Assembly (NCBI RefSeq): GCF_002865645.1
Contig: NW_020194685.1
Coordinates: forward strand, 3,083,467-3,147,466
Direction: 5' to 3'
DNA from: Hyaloscypha bicolor E
Taxonomy: Eukaryota > Ascomycota > Leotiomycetes > Helotiales > Hyaloscyphaceae
DNA length: 64,000 nt
The translations under genes and the position numbers were made by a program. Shown one piece after another: positions 33,000-46,368 of the stretch. Each line of letters opens with the position of its first letter. Positions within the stretch are counted from its first letter, which is position 1. Below the pieces are notes generated by a model. It was not told where the DNA came from, made no database searches, and saw only the letters and a program-made list of their open reading frames with translations.

Positions 33000-35900
33000 A
33001 GAAAAGAAATAAAAGAAATAATTTAATACCGAGAATTTATAAGGAAATTATCTATTTTAGTAAGAAATTATATTCTTAAAAATATAAATTTCAAGCCTAT
33101 AGATATTTCTATTTATAAATATAATAAGATATATAAAAAGGTAATAATATCCTATTAATATAAAAAGAAGAAATACTATTTTAATATTACTAATAACCCA
33201 GATATATCTAAACTTAGATAAGAATATTTAGATATAGTAGTCTATAATATAGTTCCTAAACCAGAAAATAATTATTCTTTACTAGTTTCTTTTATTATAC
33301 TTTCTAATATTACTATAAATATAAATAAGAAAAAAACCCAGCTTATAACTAATTATATAAAACCTATTAAAAGTAGTAAACCTAAAAGAAATAATATTAA
33401 CTAGCTAGTAAGAAATCTAGAAAAACTATTTATTATTACTATAACTCAAGAGAATTTATAGAAATAATTTAATATAGCTATTATTATAATTCGGAAAGAT
33501 ATCTATAGCCTATTTATATAATCTAGCTAACTATAATAGATATAATAGTATTAATAGTCTAGTAAATATAATTCGGGTTTTTAGAAAAAATATATTAGAA
33601 GTTATAATAGAAAATATAAAGAATATTATAATAGCTATAGTAATTAAACTAAAATAAGTAAAAAGTCTAGATAATTATATTCTAAAAAAAGTTAGTCTTA
33701 AATATAATTAGAAAATACTATTTAAGTTAATATAGCCTATAGTATAGACCTAAAACCGAGAGAATAAATTTATTATAAATACTATAATAAAGATAAGAAT
33801 AATAATATTAATCTAGAATATATCTATATTTCTTAGTTCTATTACTTATTAATGGAAGAGCTTATAAATTATAGATATATTTACTAATTTAATAGAAAAT
33901 AATATAAAGGGCTATTTAAGTCTAAATAAAAAAGTATTTCCTTTTTCCTTACTAGTAAATACTAGTAATTTAACTAAATTATTTCCTAAGTCTAAAAAGA
34001 AGAATTTAATTATAACTTGAATACTTAATTTAAAAATATCTAGAGATTAATAAGAAATATCTAGTTTACTAGATAAGAAAGAGAAAAGGAAACTAGCTAA
34101 CCGGGATTTATATATAGATATAAATAAGTTATATTTAGGGAATCTAAATAGCTACTTTATTTTAGAGGAAATTATATTGGAATTACTAATATTTTAGGTT
34201 CTAGAATTAATAAATAGTATTAAAATTTGGCTATAAATCGTATTTCTATTAATATTATAATAGGTTTCTTATTAAAAAAAAAAAAGAAATAGAAATAGCT
34301 AAAAAGGTTTTCTAAAGAAAAGCTAGAATAAAAGAAAAGCTATTTTATATAAGAGGCCAGAAGAATACTACTCTAAGAAATAATAAATAAAAAAATAGTC
34401 TAGCTAAGAATATAGATATTAATACTTCTGAAAATAAATAAAACGAATTAGAAATCTAGTATATTTTTAACTATAATAAATATAAGACTCCTAAAATTAA
34501 TAATATTTTAATAAAGGTATTAAAGAAAATAACTATTTTATTTCTAAAAACTTAGAAGAAAATAAGAATATTTATTAATACTTTAAAAATATTAGATCTA
34601 GCTATTATACTTTAGAACTAATAAATTAAGGATAATATTTTCTATTTTACTATTTTATAAATAGAAAATACTATTATAGTAAGTATAGTTAAATATACTA
34701 GGAGATTTATAAAGCTAGTAGCTATGGCTTATATAATAAATAAAATATTTAAAGAATTAGAAATACTAGCTCAAGTACCTAATACTAATAGAATTATTTA
34801 ATTTAAAGGTAATAGTATAATATTCGAATATTACTAGCTTATAAATATATTATATAATCTCTATATTTCTAATTTGTATTTCGAGAACCTTAAGAAAGTA
34901 TTAAATATAAAGAAATAATTAATACTAGGGCTAAAGTTAATATTTTCTCCGAAAAGATCTCTAGAAATATTAGTAAAGTAATATATAATATTATAGATTA
35001 TTAAATATTTACTATTACTAGAGCAGAATTTAAATTTATAAAAATAGTAAAGTTTAGAGCTAAGATTATAAATAAAGTAAAATATGAAAATGTATTTTTT
35101 CTAATTAAAAGAACTTTAAAAATCCTATTTAATTAATTATTCTTAATAAAGATAAAAATAAATATTATATATAGAAGTAATAGTTTATAGGATAGAAGAT
35201 TTACTAATTCTAAAAATAACTAGAATATTTATACTATTATAATTATTTCACCTTTAAAAAATACCAGGAAATAGAAAAAAGTAATAGTTTAAGAGTATTA
35301 AGCTTCTAGAATTAAGGAATTAAATAATATAAAGCGAGAAACTAAAAGTAAAGAAGAAAAATAAAGCCTAGTATTATAACTAGTAGTAATATTAGGGGAA
35401 ATAGGAAGATGCCGGAATTTCTTATAAATTCTTTTATTTTAGATTTAAGAATTTAGGAAATTAATAATATTTTTAGAGAAACTAAAGCAAAAAAAGCTCT
35501 AATTAGAATATTATTAAGAATAGTTCCGGATTTAATAGAAAAAGAAGTAAAAAGAGTATTAAGTAAAAATATTTCTAAAAAAGAAATAAAGTAATATCTT
35601 CTAATAATAAAGAAATATATTTCTAAAGCTAAGAAATATAAAACCTAAGACTAAAAAGAATTCTGGAATATATAGGAGTTTAAAGAAGATATATTAAAAT
35701 ACCGGATAAAAAGGTATTTTTTATATCTAACTAGAAAGAAGCTAAATAAAAAGGTTATAAATTCCGGAGATTAGATAAAAAGAGTACTAAAGAAAATAGC
35801 TAAAATACTTAAAGAAAAGAATAATAATTATAGTTTATTTCTAGTTATAAGAATATATAAAATAAAAAATAAGAAGATTTAACTAGTAAATACTAATAAT

Positions 35901-38900
35901 AGAACTAGAAAAGGCTCTAGTAAATATCTGAACTAGTTTAAGAAATTTAAAGCTAGAGAATACTTATAGAAATATACTAGGAAATATAAGAACTATTTTT
36001 TACTAAAAATATTAGCTATTTTAAAAATTTTATAACTTATTTCGAAATGCTTTAAATAATTAGATATTAGTAATTAGCTCTAGGAAAAAGAACTAGTTAT
36101 ATTCCAAGAATTAATAATTAATTAAGAAAATATAATTATATTTAATTAGAAAGAAGTAGGAAAAGTTTATAAGAATATTAAATATAAGGCCTAGTAAGAG
36201 AAGAATTTCCTATATTTTAAAGCTCTAGTACTAGTAATAGTAAAAATACTATTAGAATACCTAAATTATAAAGTTTTTAAGAAATATAATAGATCTTACT
36301 GAAATTCATAATTCTTAGTTATAAAAAAGATTATTAGAACTTATAGATTAATTAATACTACTATAAAAATGAATTTAGTAACCTTATAAAATACTAACCT
36401 ATTTCTGTTTACTAATAAGATTTTAGAGAAATTTACTAGATATATTTATATTTCTCTAATTAATTTCATTTTCAAATATAATTAACTTATACTAGATACT
36501 TATAATAGAAATTTAACTATATTTATAATATCTCTAAAGCTATTAAGAATAACTATACTACTTTAGGAAGCTACTAATTCTATTATATAGTTTATATAGG
36601 TTATTATAACTATTCTAGAGAATCTATTTCCCAAAATCGCTATATTATTTATTAATAATATTAGAATTAAGAGACCTTATATAGACTATAATAAATAGCT
36701 TATTTTATCTAGAATTTAGTATTTTATATTTAAATACTTTTAAAACCTAAATATAATCTTAAATAGAATTAAATAAGCCAGAGCTAGTATTAAAGAAAAA
36801 TTATAGTTCTATTATAATAGTATAGTTATTATTAGCTTTATTTATAAAGTATTTGGAAGAAGCCTTTTAAGTTCAGAAATTACTAAAATCTTGAGATAAA
36901 AATATTATAATAATATAACTAAAGGTAAAGTATTTATTAGAATTATTATTTACTATTATATTTGAATTAAAGATTTTATAATTATTACTAAACCTATTTA
37001 CTATTTAATAAGGAAAGATATAATATAGGACTAGAATAATAAATAAAAGCAAGCTATATAAATTCTTTAAGAAAAGCTTATTATTACTTTAATACTTTAT
37101 AAATTATATTATAATTTATTAGAAAGTTAAGAAATAATTATATTAGTAATAGATATTAGCCTAAATAGCTAGAATAAAACTTTTAGTTAATATAATAATA
37201 AAGGGAAAAAGAAAGTAATATAATACGAGTCTAAAATCTAAAATAATATTAAATAGAAATATAATACTATTAAAAGAAAATACTAAAAGCTAGTAAAGTA
37301 TTTATAAAAAGTATAATTCTGGCTATATAAAGTTTACTTTATTCTTAAACTAAATACTAATACACTTATTATATAGCTAAGTAAAGCGGCTATAGATCTT
37401 TCTAGAACTCTAGTTATTTACTAGCTAGTATGAATTTAACTATTTAATTTTAAAGTTAAGTATATTAAAGAAATTAAATATACTATTACTAATAGATTAT
37501 TAAGATATTTATAGTAAGAAGGCAATATTAAAGATAATAAGAATATTAATAAATAGTTAGTAATAGAGCTTAATACTATTGAAATAGTACTTATTAGACA
37601 GAAGATTTAGTTAAAGGAAATAGTTCCGGTTCGGTTATATAATATTATTTTAAGAAATCCGACTCTCAAGCCCTTTATTAGATATTTAGATAATAGTATC
37701 TAGTTATTAGAGATTAATAATTAAAGCCTTATTATATCTAAAAGCAAATTAGTAATATTAAAAAATAATAAAATCCGGAAATTATATAGTAAAGGCCATA
37801 ACCTTTTATATATAATTTCTAGTAAAGTAGTAAATAATAATATTAACTTCTATACTTTACTTAATAACCCGATTATTTTATTAGATTTCTTAGATAATAG
37901 CTATTTTAAATAATACTAGAATATTATATAATATCTTATAATATTTCCTAGATTAGAAGAAATATTTAAAGCCAAATTTTAAAAATTAAGTAAAGAAGCT
38001 TTAAATTATAGTATAAGAAATTAATTACTCTAGAGAATTATATCTAAAATATACTTATTTCGACTTATTATTAATAATTAAGAGTAAAAGGAGATTATTA
38101 TTAAAGAGCTATATAATAAGATTAGATATACCGGAAAAGAAAATACTTTTTATTTAATAGCTAGCTATTATTACTAGGAAGATTACTATAACTATATATA
38201 GAAATATATTAATACCTATAAAATCTATTAATATAAGAATAAAAGAAAATAAGAAAAAGCTTTATATTTAATAAAAGCTATATTTCTTTTCTATTACTTT
38301 AGGATTAATATAATTAAATTACTAGACTATAAAAGATATAACTTACTAGTTATTACTAGAGGTAATTTCTTAGAATAGATTAAAGCTAGATCTTTAAAGA
38401 ACCTAACTAGTAAGAAGATTACCAAGTTTATTTAAGTAGTTTAAGGTAAATAGTAAATCGGAATTCAAAGAAATAGTAATTTAGGAACTTAATAAGCTAG
38501 GGATTAATAGAATTATTATTTTGGCTTATAATTTCAAAGGAAATAATATAATTAAAAGAGGATATTAACTAATTATTTAAATACTTATTATATTTATAAT
38601 AAGTAAAAAGAAGCCTTAAGTTAACTTACTATTATATATTCTATTTACTAACTAAGTTATTATATATAAACTAACTAGATTTACTTTCTTTTATATAATC
38701 TATAATAGGAAAGCTATATTACCTATAGAAATATACTTTTTAACCTAGAGAATACTTGAATAAAGTAAAGTTTATAATAGAGAAATACTTTTAGAGATAT
38801 ATATAAAGCAAATATAGATAAGAAATAAAAATATTAAAGAAGCTAGAATAAAGAAAAACAAATAATACTAAGAAAGAAAGAAGTAATTTAATATTATTTA

Positions 38901-39400
38901 CTAGATTTATTTAAAGCCTATTTCTAAAAAAAATCTAGTTCTTATATATAATATTAAATTAATAGATTAAGATAAGTCAAGAAATATAAAGCTATTATAT
39001 TACTAGCTTAGCCTATATAAAGTAAGATATATAAATTAATTAAAAGAATACTATATACTAAAAAAGCTTAATAATACTATACTTTAAAGAATATATATTA
39101 GAAATTAATTTAAGTAATTTATTAAAAGAAATAGATTCTAGTATTTCCCTAAAAACGAAGTTAATAATAAGTATATATCTATAAATAAATATTTTAAGAC
39201 AGATATAGAACTAGAAAAGAAAATAGTTATAAAGTATTATAAGTAAAATAGTATTTAGGAAATTAAAAAAGCTACTAGTATTATTATATATATTCCAGAA
39301 TTACTAGAATTAGAGAGAGTAAAATATATCTCCTTTATAGAGAACTAGAAAGAAGTATCTAATAATAGAAACTTTTCCTAATCTAGAATAAAGCTAGTTA
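33000..39400 (+). mobile_element. RIP-inactivated Ty3/Gypsy retrotransposon (plus orientation; boundaries approximate)
   Basis: Reverse transcriptase is readable at about 36370-36690: SLINF, then ATNSIIQF, and FINNIRIKRP. The last is what G-to-A change makes of the FxDD catalytic motif. About 1.5 kb downstream, near 38090-38240, is the integrase zinc-binding module (LYNKIRYTGKENTFY...YYQEDYY...I*KYINTY). The order RT then integrase is that of Ty3/Gypsy. Many TAA/TAG codons interrupt every frame, and the catalytic acids are mutated. LTRs could not be delimited by eye. Confidence 0.72.
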
Positions 39401-42400
39401 CTTTTAATTCTTTATATATCTTTTACTTTTTTCTTCTAACTATTCTTTATAATTTTTAGAGAATATTATTATTAGATTATTATTCTGGAAATCGAATAAG
39501 CTTTATTATTACTTATTTCTTACTATTATCTAATTATTATTACTAGATAATATTATTAATATGAGATTCTATTATTAGATCTTAGAAATCAAATATAAAA
39601 TATTTCTTTTAATATAAAAATAAATAGAGAATTAAAAGATTATTTTATAAACTCTTAATTCCGAACTATAATAATAAATAGTAACTATATTTAAAAATAA
39701 GAAAAGAAAAAAAGAAAAAAAGAGGCCTTTTATATATATTTTATTAAACTAGAAATTTTTTAGAAGCTTTACTTACCTTTTTAACTAGTTATTCTTGCGG
39801 CTTATACTAATCTAAAGCTTAACTATAATACTTATAAATCTCGATTTTAACTTAAACTACTATTATAAGTTTTCTTATAATATCTAAATAAACTTCCTAA
39901 TTAGGAGTTATATATAAATGAAATAGCTAAACTAGAAACCTTATAAAAGAGAAGAAAAACCTTATTAAATCTAATAGTTATTTCCGAAAATACTTAATAA
40001 TATATAATTCTAGAGATCTTTTAGATATTAAATAAACTAGATCTATTTATTTAAAGCCTATCTTATACTAGAAAACCCACTTCTTTTCCTATATATTTAT
40101 AGTTATATTTAAGGTATATATTATAGCTACTTTAAAAGCATATACTAAGGCTTAGTTAGTATATTATATATTTCTATTTCTATAAAGAACTTCTCTTATA
40201 TAGAACTTTTTCTCTAATTATAATACTATTTTATTACTAGAAACTAGTTACTTTTTTAAAAAGCTAGTATAATTTATTAATTCTTACTATTAAATATTAT
40301 CTAAATAATTCCTATATTTTTAATATTAATTCGGAATACCTAATTTTTCTACATTCTATATTAACTTTAATATTAATTATTTCAAACTCAATAATAGTAC
40401 TATAAATTCTATTTATATTATCTTATAGTTTTTCTTTTTATATATCCCGATATTTTTAGTATTATTTTTATAGATATAAATATTACTTTAAAGTTCTAAC
40501 TAACTAAATAAATATAATTAGCTTTTAGAAAAGATATAGATTAGTTTCAGAAAAAGTAATACCTTATTTTAAGTTATTTCTTAATTCTATTATTCTAACT
40601 TCTTTTTTATTAATACTTATTTTATACTTTTCTAATATCTTTAATATATTTATATATTTTATCTTTTATATATTTCCTATATTATTTCCCTTCTTTTATA
40701 TTATTTTTTGAGTTAATAGAAATATTTCTAAATAAATAAAAAGTTAGAATATATCTATATTATAAAATTTTCTTTATTTTCTTTTATATTCTAATATTTT
40801 AGATACTATTATTATATTTATATTTCTATTATATTATTTTCTTATTTCTCTATTATTACTATTTAGTTTAATCTACTTTAATTATTTCCTTAATTATATT
40901 TCCTTAGATATATATTTTTATATTCTTTTCTATAATAAAAGCCTAATTCTATATTTTACTTTTTATAATTATTTCTAATTTATAATTATATTATCTTAAA
41001 TATATCTAATTATTATATCTATTTTCTCTATTATATATATTATTATTTTAGTTTTATTTTCTTATTAAGAAAAAAGAAAAACTCGAATATATATAATATC
41101 TTTATATAATTCAAGTCTATTCTAATTTACTTTTTATTTTAAAATATACTTAAAAGAAATTCTTATAATCTCGAGAATCTTTAACTTTATAACTTATAAC
41201 TATTATACTAATAATACTTTTATAACTTATTAAGAATAATAAAATAACTAAAGTATAGATTTCTTAAACTAGTAAAGTATAATAGCTAGTTCTTATAAGC
41301 TATAATATTATTAAAAGCCTATAGATTAATAGTATTAAAGTTTAAAGTATTAAAGAAGCTTAAGTAGTTATAAAAGGCCTACTAATATTAGAAAAGATAG
41401 CTATAATTACTGAATTTAATACAAATATCCTAGATAAGCTAAGTAATATATATAATAAACTCTTAAAATAAAAAACCTTTATTAGAGACGGAACTAGACT
41501 AGAATTAACTAAAGAGAAGCTAAAGAATTACTAAGCTAATAATAAAGAATTCGAGAATATTATTAAAGGCATTTCCAAAAGCAGATAAAAGAAGCTTAAT
41601 AAAATTAAGACTATAATAAATAGTCTTAATATTAAGAATTAAAATGGAATTATATTATATAATAAAGCCTTTAACTAATATATTAATAATATCTATAATA
41701 ATCTTAGTAAAAACGTTTATAAGAAGTTATATTCTTTTTTTAAAATAAAAGCTTTAGTATATAAAGCTATTTAGTTAATTAATAAAGCTATTTTAAAGTA
41801 TATTAAGAATAAGAAGTATTAGAATACTAGTATATTTACTAAATTAGATATTACTAAGGTACTTAAATATACTAAAGCTATTTCGGAACCTAGAGAATTG
41901 AAATTTAAGCTATTATTAGCTAATAATCTCAAGGCTAAATAATATACCTTTAATATTTCCGGAATTCTAATTAAGGAAGTTTATAGTAATAAGCCTTTTC
42001 CTACTTTCCGAAATAAGCCTAAAAAATAGGCCTCTATTATAATTTTAGCTTTAATTTAACCAGATCTAGCTAAGAAAAATAGAACTAATTTAATAAAGCC
42101 TAGTAAGAAAACTATTAGTAAAGCTAGTAGAACTAATATAACTAGATAAGAAGAACCTAATAAGAATAGAGAATAAGCTAAACCTAAAACTTCTAATAAA
42201 TAATAAAGATCTAAATACTAGACTAAGTATAAGATTAGTAAAATAAAGGAAAGTAAGAAAGAATTCTTTATTCTAAAAAGAAAAATATTATCTAAAAAGA
42301 TTTCTATAATTATATTTAGAACTAAGAAGTAGAAGACTAAGAATATTAAGTTTAGAGAACTTAATAAAAGTATTTAGTATATCTATAAGATACTAGTTAA

Positions 42401-43954
42401 ATAGAAGTTAATACTTATTTAGTAAAATAAGTATATTTTTAAGGAAATATATAGTAGTATTATAGGACCTATTTATAAATAAGAATATTATAGGATTAAT
42501 AATAGATTTCTTAAAGCTTCTTATATAGGATATACTTAATAACTTACTAATACTTTCTCTATTAATATACGAGATATTAAGGATACTTTAAAGCTAGTTA
42601 CTAAGATTTATAAAGTTATTAAAATCAAGAAGTATATTTCTATTATTTAAATAAATAAGGAAATATAGGATTTCTTTTTTAAGACCCAGAAAATTAAGTA
42701 ATATAAATATAAGTACTATATTTCTAATTAATTCCGCCCAAATTTATAGCTCTAATTCAATATTATAGTTCTTGTTCCTAAGTCTAATACTACTAATCTA
42801 GGTATAAATAGTTATATTTATAAGAAGAATTACTTAAAATAAGTTAAAAAGCTTAGTATTTGAAAACTTTTAATAAAGGAAATAGAGATACTATAGTTCT
42901 ATTTTTAAAAAATAATATATTAATATATAAAGATCTTAGTAATAGCTACTTTATCTTAGCCTTTTAATTCTTAATAGCAAATCTATTAATATAGCTCGGG
43001 TTTTACGAGGTATTAAGTAAGTATTTTATTTATCTAGTTACTTACTTTTAGCTAGCCTAATACTTTATTTCTGGAAATATTAATTATAATTAATATAAAG
43101 GCAATACTAAAGATCTGGCTATTACTAAAGCTTTAAATAGCGAATTCTACTTTAGTAAAGAGTATTGAAATATTAGCTATATTTTTCTTATAAATTATAA
43201 GAAGGCTATTACCTTTAGTAAAAAGTTCTTTAAAAATATTAATTACTTCTCTATTTCTAATAAATTTAAGCCAGAAATAGCTAAGGAAATAGGCAAGTAT
43301 TTACTAAAGATAATAGGAGAAAAAACTCCGAGTATAGTTTATTTAACTAGATAAATAAATGCCTTTAGCTAGGTAATTTATAAGTCTGGAATTATAGGAA
43401 AATATTAATTCTCGAATAATATATAAGTTAAAAAATAGCTTAATAATAATTTACTACTTAATAGGCCTTTTATTATAGTTTTAATAAGTCTAGTTACTAT
43501 TAAGAATAGAATATACGAAAATGAAGTCTCTTATAAAATTATTAAAGCCTTTTATCTAGAACTTTCTTCTTTTATTAAAGGTTAATTTAAGAATATAGTA
43601 AATAATATAAAATTTGAAGAAGCTATTTATTTAAAGTATATTAGTATAATTTATAATATAATTTACTATAATAAGCCTTTTTAATACCTAATAGTAAAGG
43701 CGGAAATTAAGTAATAGTTAAAGGCGAATACTAATTAATATAAAGAACTATATCGGATTTAGTATAAAAATATAGTTAAGTAGGTTCGGATTACTTTTAA
43801 ATAAGTTCGGGAATATAAAATAAGACTATTTGAGAATAATAAGTCTTATTTTAGGTATATAAAAGAGAAATTAGATTAGCTAATAAAGGAAGCTCCTAAT
43901 TATTTTATTATTTTTAGTATTTAGGAAACAAGTATAAATAAATAAGAAATCGGA

Positions 43955-44275
43955 TATAATATAGCAGGCTATATTCTTTAAAAATTATATTATTTTAGTA
44001 GTTTTGAGGTTTAGGTTATATAGTAAAGGCTATAGTCTTTTATATATAACTTGCAGAAATTATATAAGAAAGCTGGCTTTTCTATAGTTCTAGAGAATAA
44101 TCCCTTATAAATATTTAATTAATTGAGCTTTTATATACTATATACTATTTATACTTTACTATTTATACTTTTAATTTATTATTTTATTATTAAGTTACAT
44201 TTTGTATTCTAGTATACTTTATATAAATTTTTGTTTTATTATAGTTTCTCTCCTATAATAGCCTGCTATATTATA
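43955..44275. mobile_element. about 320-bp element with terminal inverted repeats, left copy
   Basis: The ends carry TAATATAGCAGGCTAT and its inverse near 44260-44275. The interior is AT-rich by RIP. A second copy in opposite orientation lies at 44515-44813. Confidence 0.6.
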
Positions 44276-44514
44276 CTAACTCGTATTCAAGTTATTAGAT
44301 ATATCGGAAATTAATATAATATACTAAGATTAATACTTATATATTCTTAATATTTTAGCCTTAGACTTAAAGTATTATAATAGCCCTTTTCTTCTCAAAC
44401 TTACTAAGCTAATAATCCGCCTTATAGAAACCTCTCAGAACTTTATAAAAGTATTACCTTAACTATAAAGTTTCGATTTCCCTATATTATTTACTATAAA
44501 ATATATAAAAAGAA

Positions 44515-44813
44515 AACTATAATAAAACAAAAACTTATATAAAGTATATTAGAATATAAAACGTGATTTAATAGTAAAATAATAAGATTAAAAGTATAAA
44601 TAGTAAAGTATAAATAATATATAGTATATAAAAGCTTAATTAATTAAATACTAAAAAGCAATTATTTTCTAGAATTATAGAAAAACTAGCTTTTTTATAT
44701 AATTTCCGCAAGTTATATATAAAAGGCCACAGCCTTTACTATATAACCAAAACTGCTAAAACCGCTAAAATAATATGATTTTTAGAGAATACGGCCTATT
44801 ATACTATAATAGA
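44515..44813. repeat. inverted second copy of the 44-kb repeat, right arm
   Basis: Read in reverse it matches 43955-44255 over about 300 bp, differing mostly by C/T and G/A changes. It lacks the inner end present in the left copy. The two arms, about 260 bp apart, form a long inverted repeat. Confidence 0.65.
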
Positions 44814-45450
44814 TATCTAAATAATAAGATATGCTTTTAGAAGTTAGAATACTAGCTAGTATAAATAGAAAAGTAAGTTTGGGACTAAATTACTAGCTAG
44901 TATAATTATATATACAGGATAGGTTAGATTAGTCTAGTATCTATTAAAGTAGTATAATATTTTGGTCTCTCTCTCTTATCTTTCCTACAAGAATATTGTC
45001 TAGTATATATTAGCTAATACCGGGGTTGCATCTGCTATCTACTAGGCCTGAATCGGTATACGGATTTATAGTAAGTTGCCTATATTAGCCTAATAAGATA
45101 AGTAGGTCCAAATTTGATATTATACTGCCTCTATTAATTTAGATATAGACATATATACAAAATGCAAGTAGGCTGTACTATAAAATCACTATCTGTCAGT
45201 ACTTGTAATACTAGTCTAACTTGTTTTCGTTGCCTTGCTTACCTACTTCTAATTTCTTCCAAGGTGGACAAGAAGATTTCTACAGCTAAGACTCCGGTTA
45301 ATGGGTTACCTTGGGTACTCAGGCCATAATCCAAGAGGTTGCCAGGATAATAATACTTCCGCTCCGAAGACAGTACTATTCTCTGGAGAAAAATCTTCAG
45401 AGAAAAATCTTTAGCAGAGAAATTTCTTAAGCGATTTCTCCGAAAATTCT

Positions 45451-45632
45451 AAGGCTCCTACGAGAATTCTTCTATAATGTCTACGGTCTAAAGAGCATTC
45501 TCTTAAGATCTCTGGGATCATATGAGAATTCTCTTAAGAGGATTATCTTGAGAGAATTCTCTTACGATATCTACGGCCCTAAGAGTATTCTCTTAAGATT
45601 CGTGGGGTCCTACGAGCTATAACATCTCAAGA
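45451..45632. repeat. degenerate minisatellite, about six 30-bp units built on AGAATTCTCTTAAGA
   Basis: Successive units start near 45451, 45480, 45510, 45541, 45570 and 45601. Each carries a TCTACGG/CTCTGGG-like half and a GAGAATTCTCTTAAGA-like palindromic half. Confidence 0.75.
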
Positions 45633-46368
45633 TACTTATCTCAGAAGCAATATTCTCATAAGAGCCTTATCAAGGGGCTGAGTAGCGAAAGCAGCAAAAT
45701 GTTCCCGTAAGCGAGGTACAATATGGATTTGGAGAGTGGACAACACATGGACAATCCATGCAGCGAAATTTTGTTCGTTTTGAATCATGCAGAATGTGGG
45801 TATTATTCGCAAGGTACCAGCAGCTCGTATCCTTCGTTCACGAATAGCGGACAGAACTCTCTTCGGTGACCTCACTATGCTATACAGTCGTGTTGACTCA
45901 AATCAATTGAGTGTTGCATCAGCTGTCCCTCCCGCGCAACAAGTACTCAGCAACGAACCTGATTCAACCACTTAGAGTAATGCGGGATTCCAGAGTGCAG
46001 CGTTTGATTTGAGCTAGTGGATAAAGATCACTACACCGCTAACTACCTTCGAGAAAGCCGCCTTCGATACGCCGCTACGATCCAGCTCGGCTTCTCAGAG
46101 AGAGATTGAGCAAACACACGATGGAGTTGACCAGCGGATATTCGAAGAACTTACCGGGTGAGTCGTAGTGCTGAATAGAAAGTGCGTTGAGCCGCAGGCC
46201 ACAGGCTGAAATTTAGAGTCCAGGCCCCGTCCTGGTTCGGAACTCTTAAGCCTGTGCGATGAGGCACCTTTGCAGCGCTCAGCCTCGTCGACAACGCACC
46301 TGAATCGATATATCTTTCCATCACCATCGACGAACATCCAAGATTACCATGTTTACTCGATACCAAAC
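45633..46368. promoter_or_regulatory. upstream region of the ubiquitin-like-domain gene
   Basis: Normal-GC DNA after the minisatellite. Short open frames on both strands are unconvincing. It presumably includes the promoter of the gene starting at 46369. Confidence 0.4.

Larger units (their letters stand above)
32660..45200. repeat. 12.5-kb AT-rich, RIP-degraded transposon block
   Basis: CA and TG are nearly absent and TA is in great excess, with stops throughout. It contains a recognisable Ty3/Gypsy carcass (about 33000-39400) and an inverted pair of a 300-bp repeat (43955-44813). The rest (39400-43950), which has long purine-rich then pyrimidine-rich stretches, is transposon-like but could not be assigned. 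GC content recovers gradually from about 44,950. Confidence 0.85.

Noticed and set aside
45451..45632. CRISPR-like array
   Set aside because: The units are contiguous and degenerate without unique spacers, and the genome is fungal.
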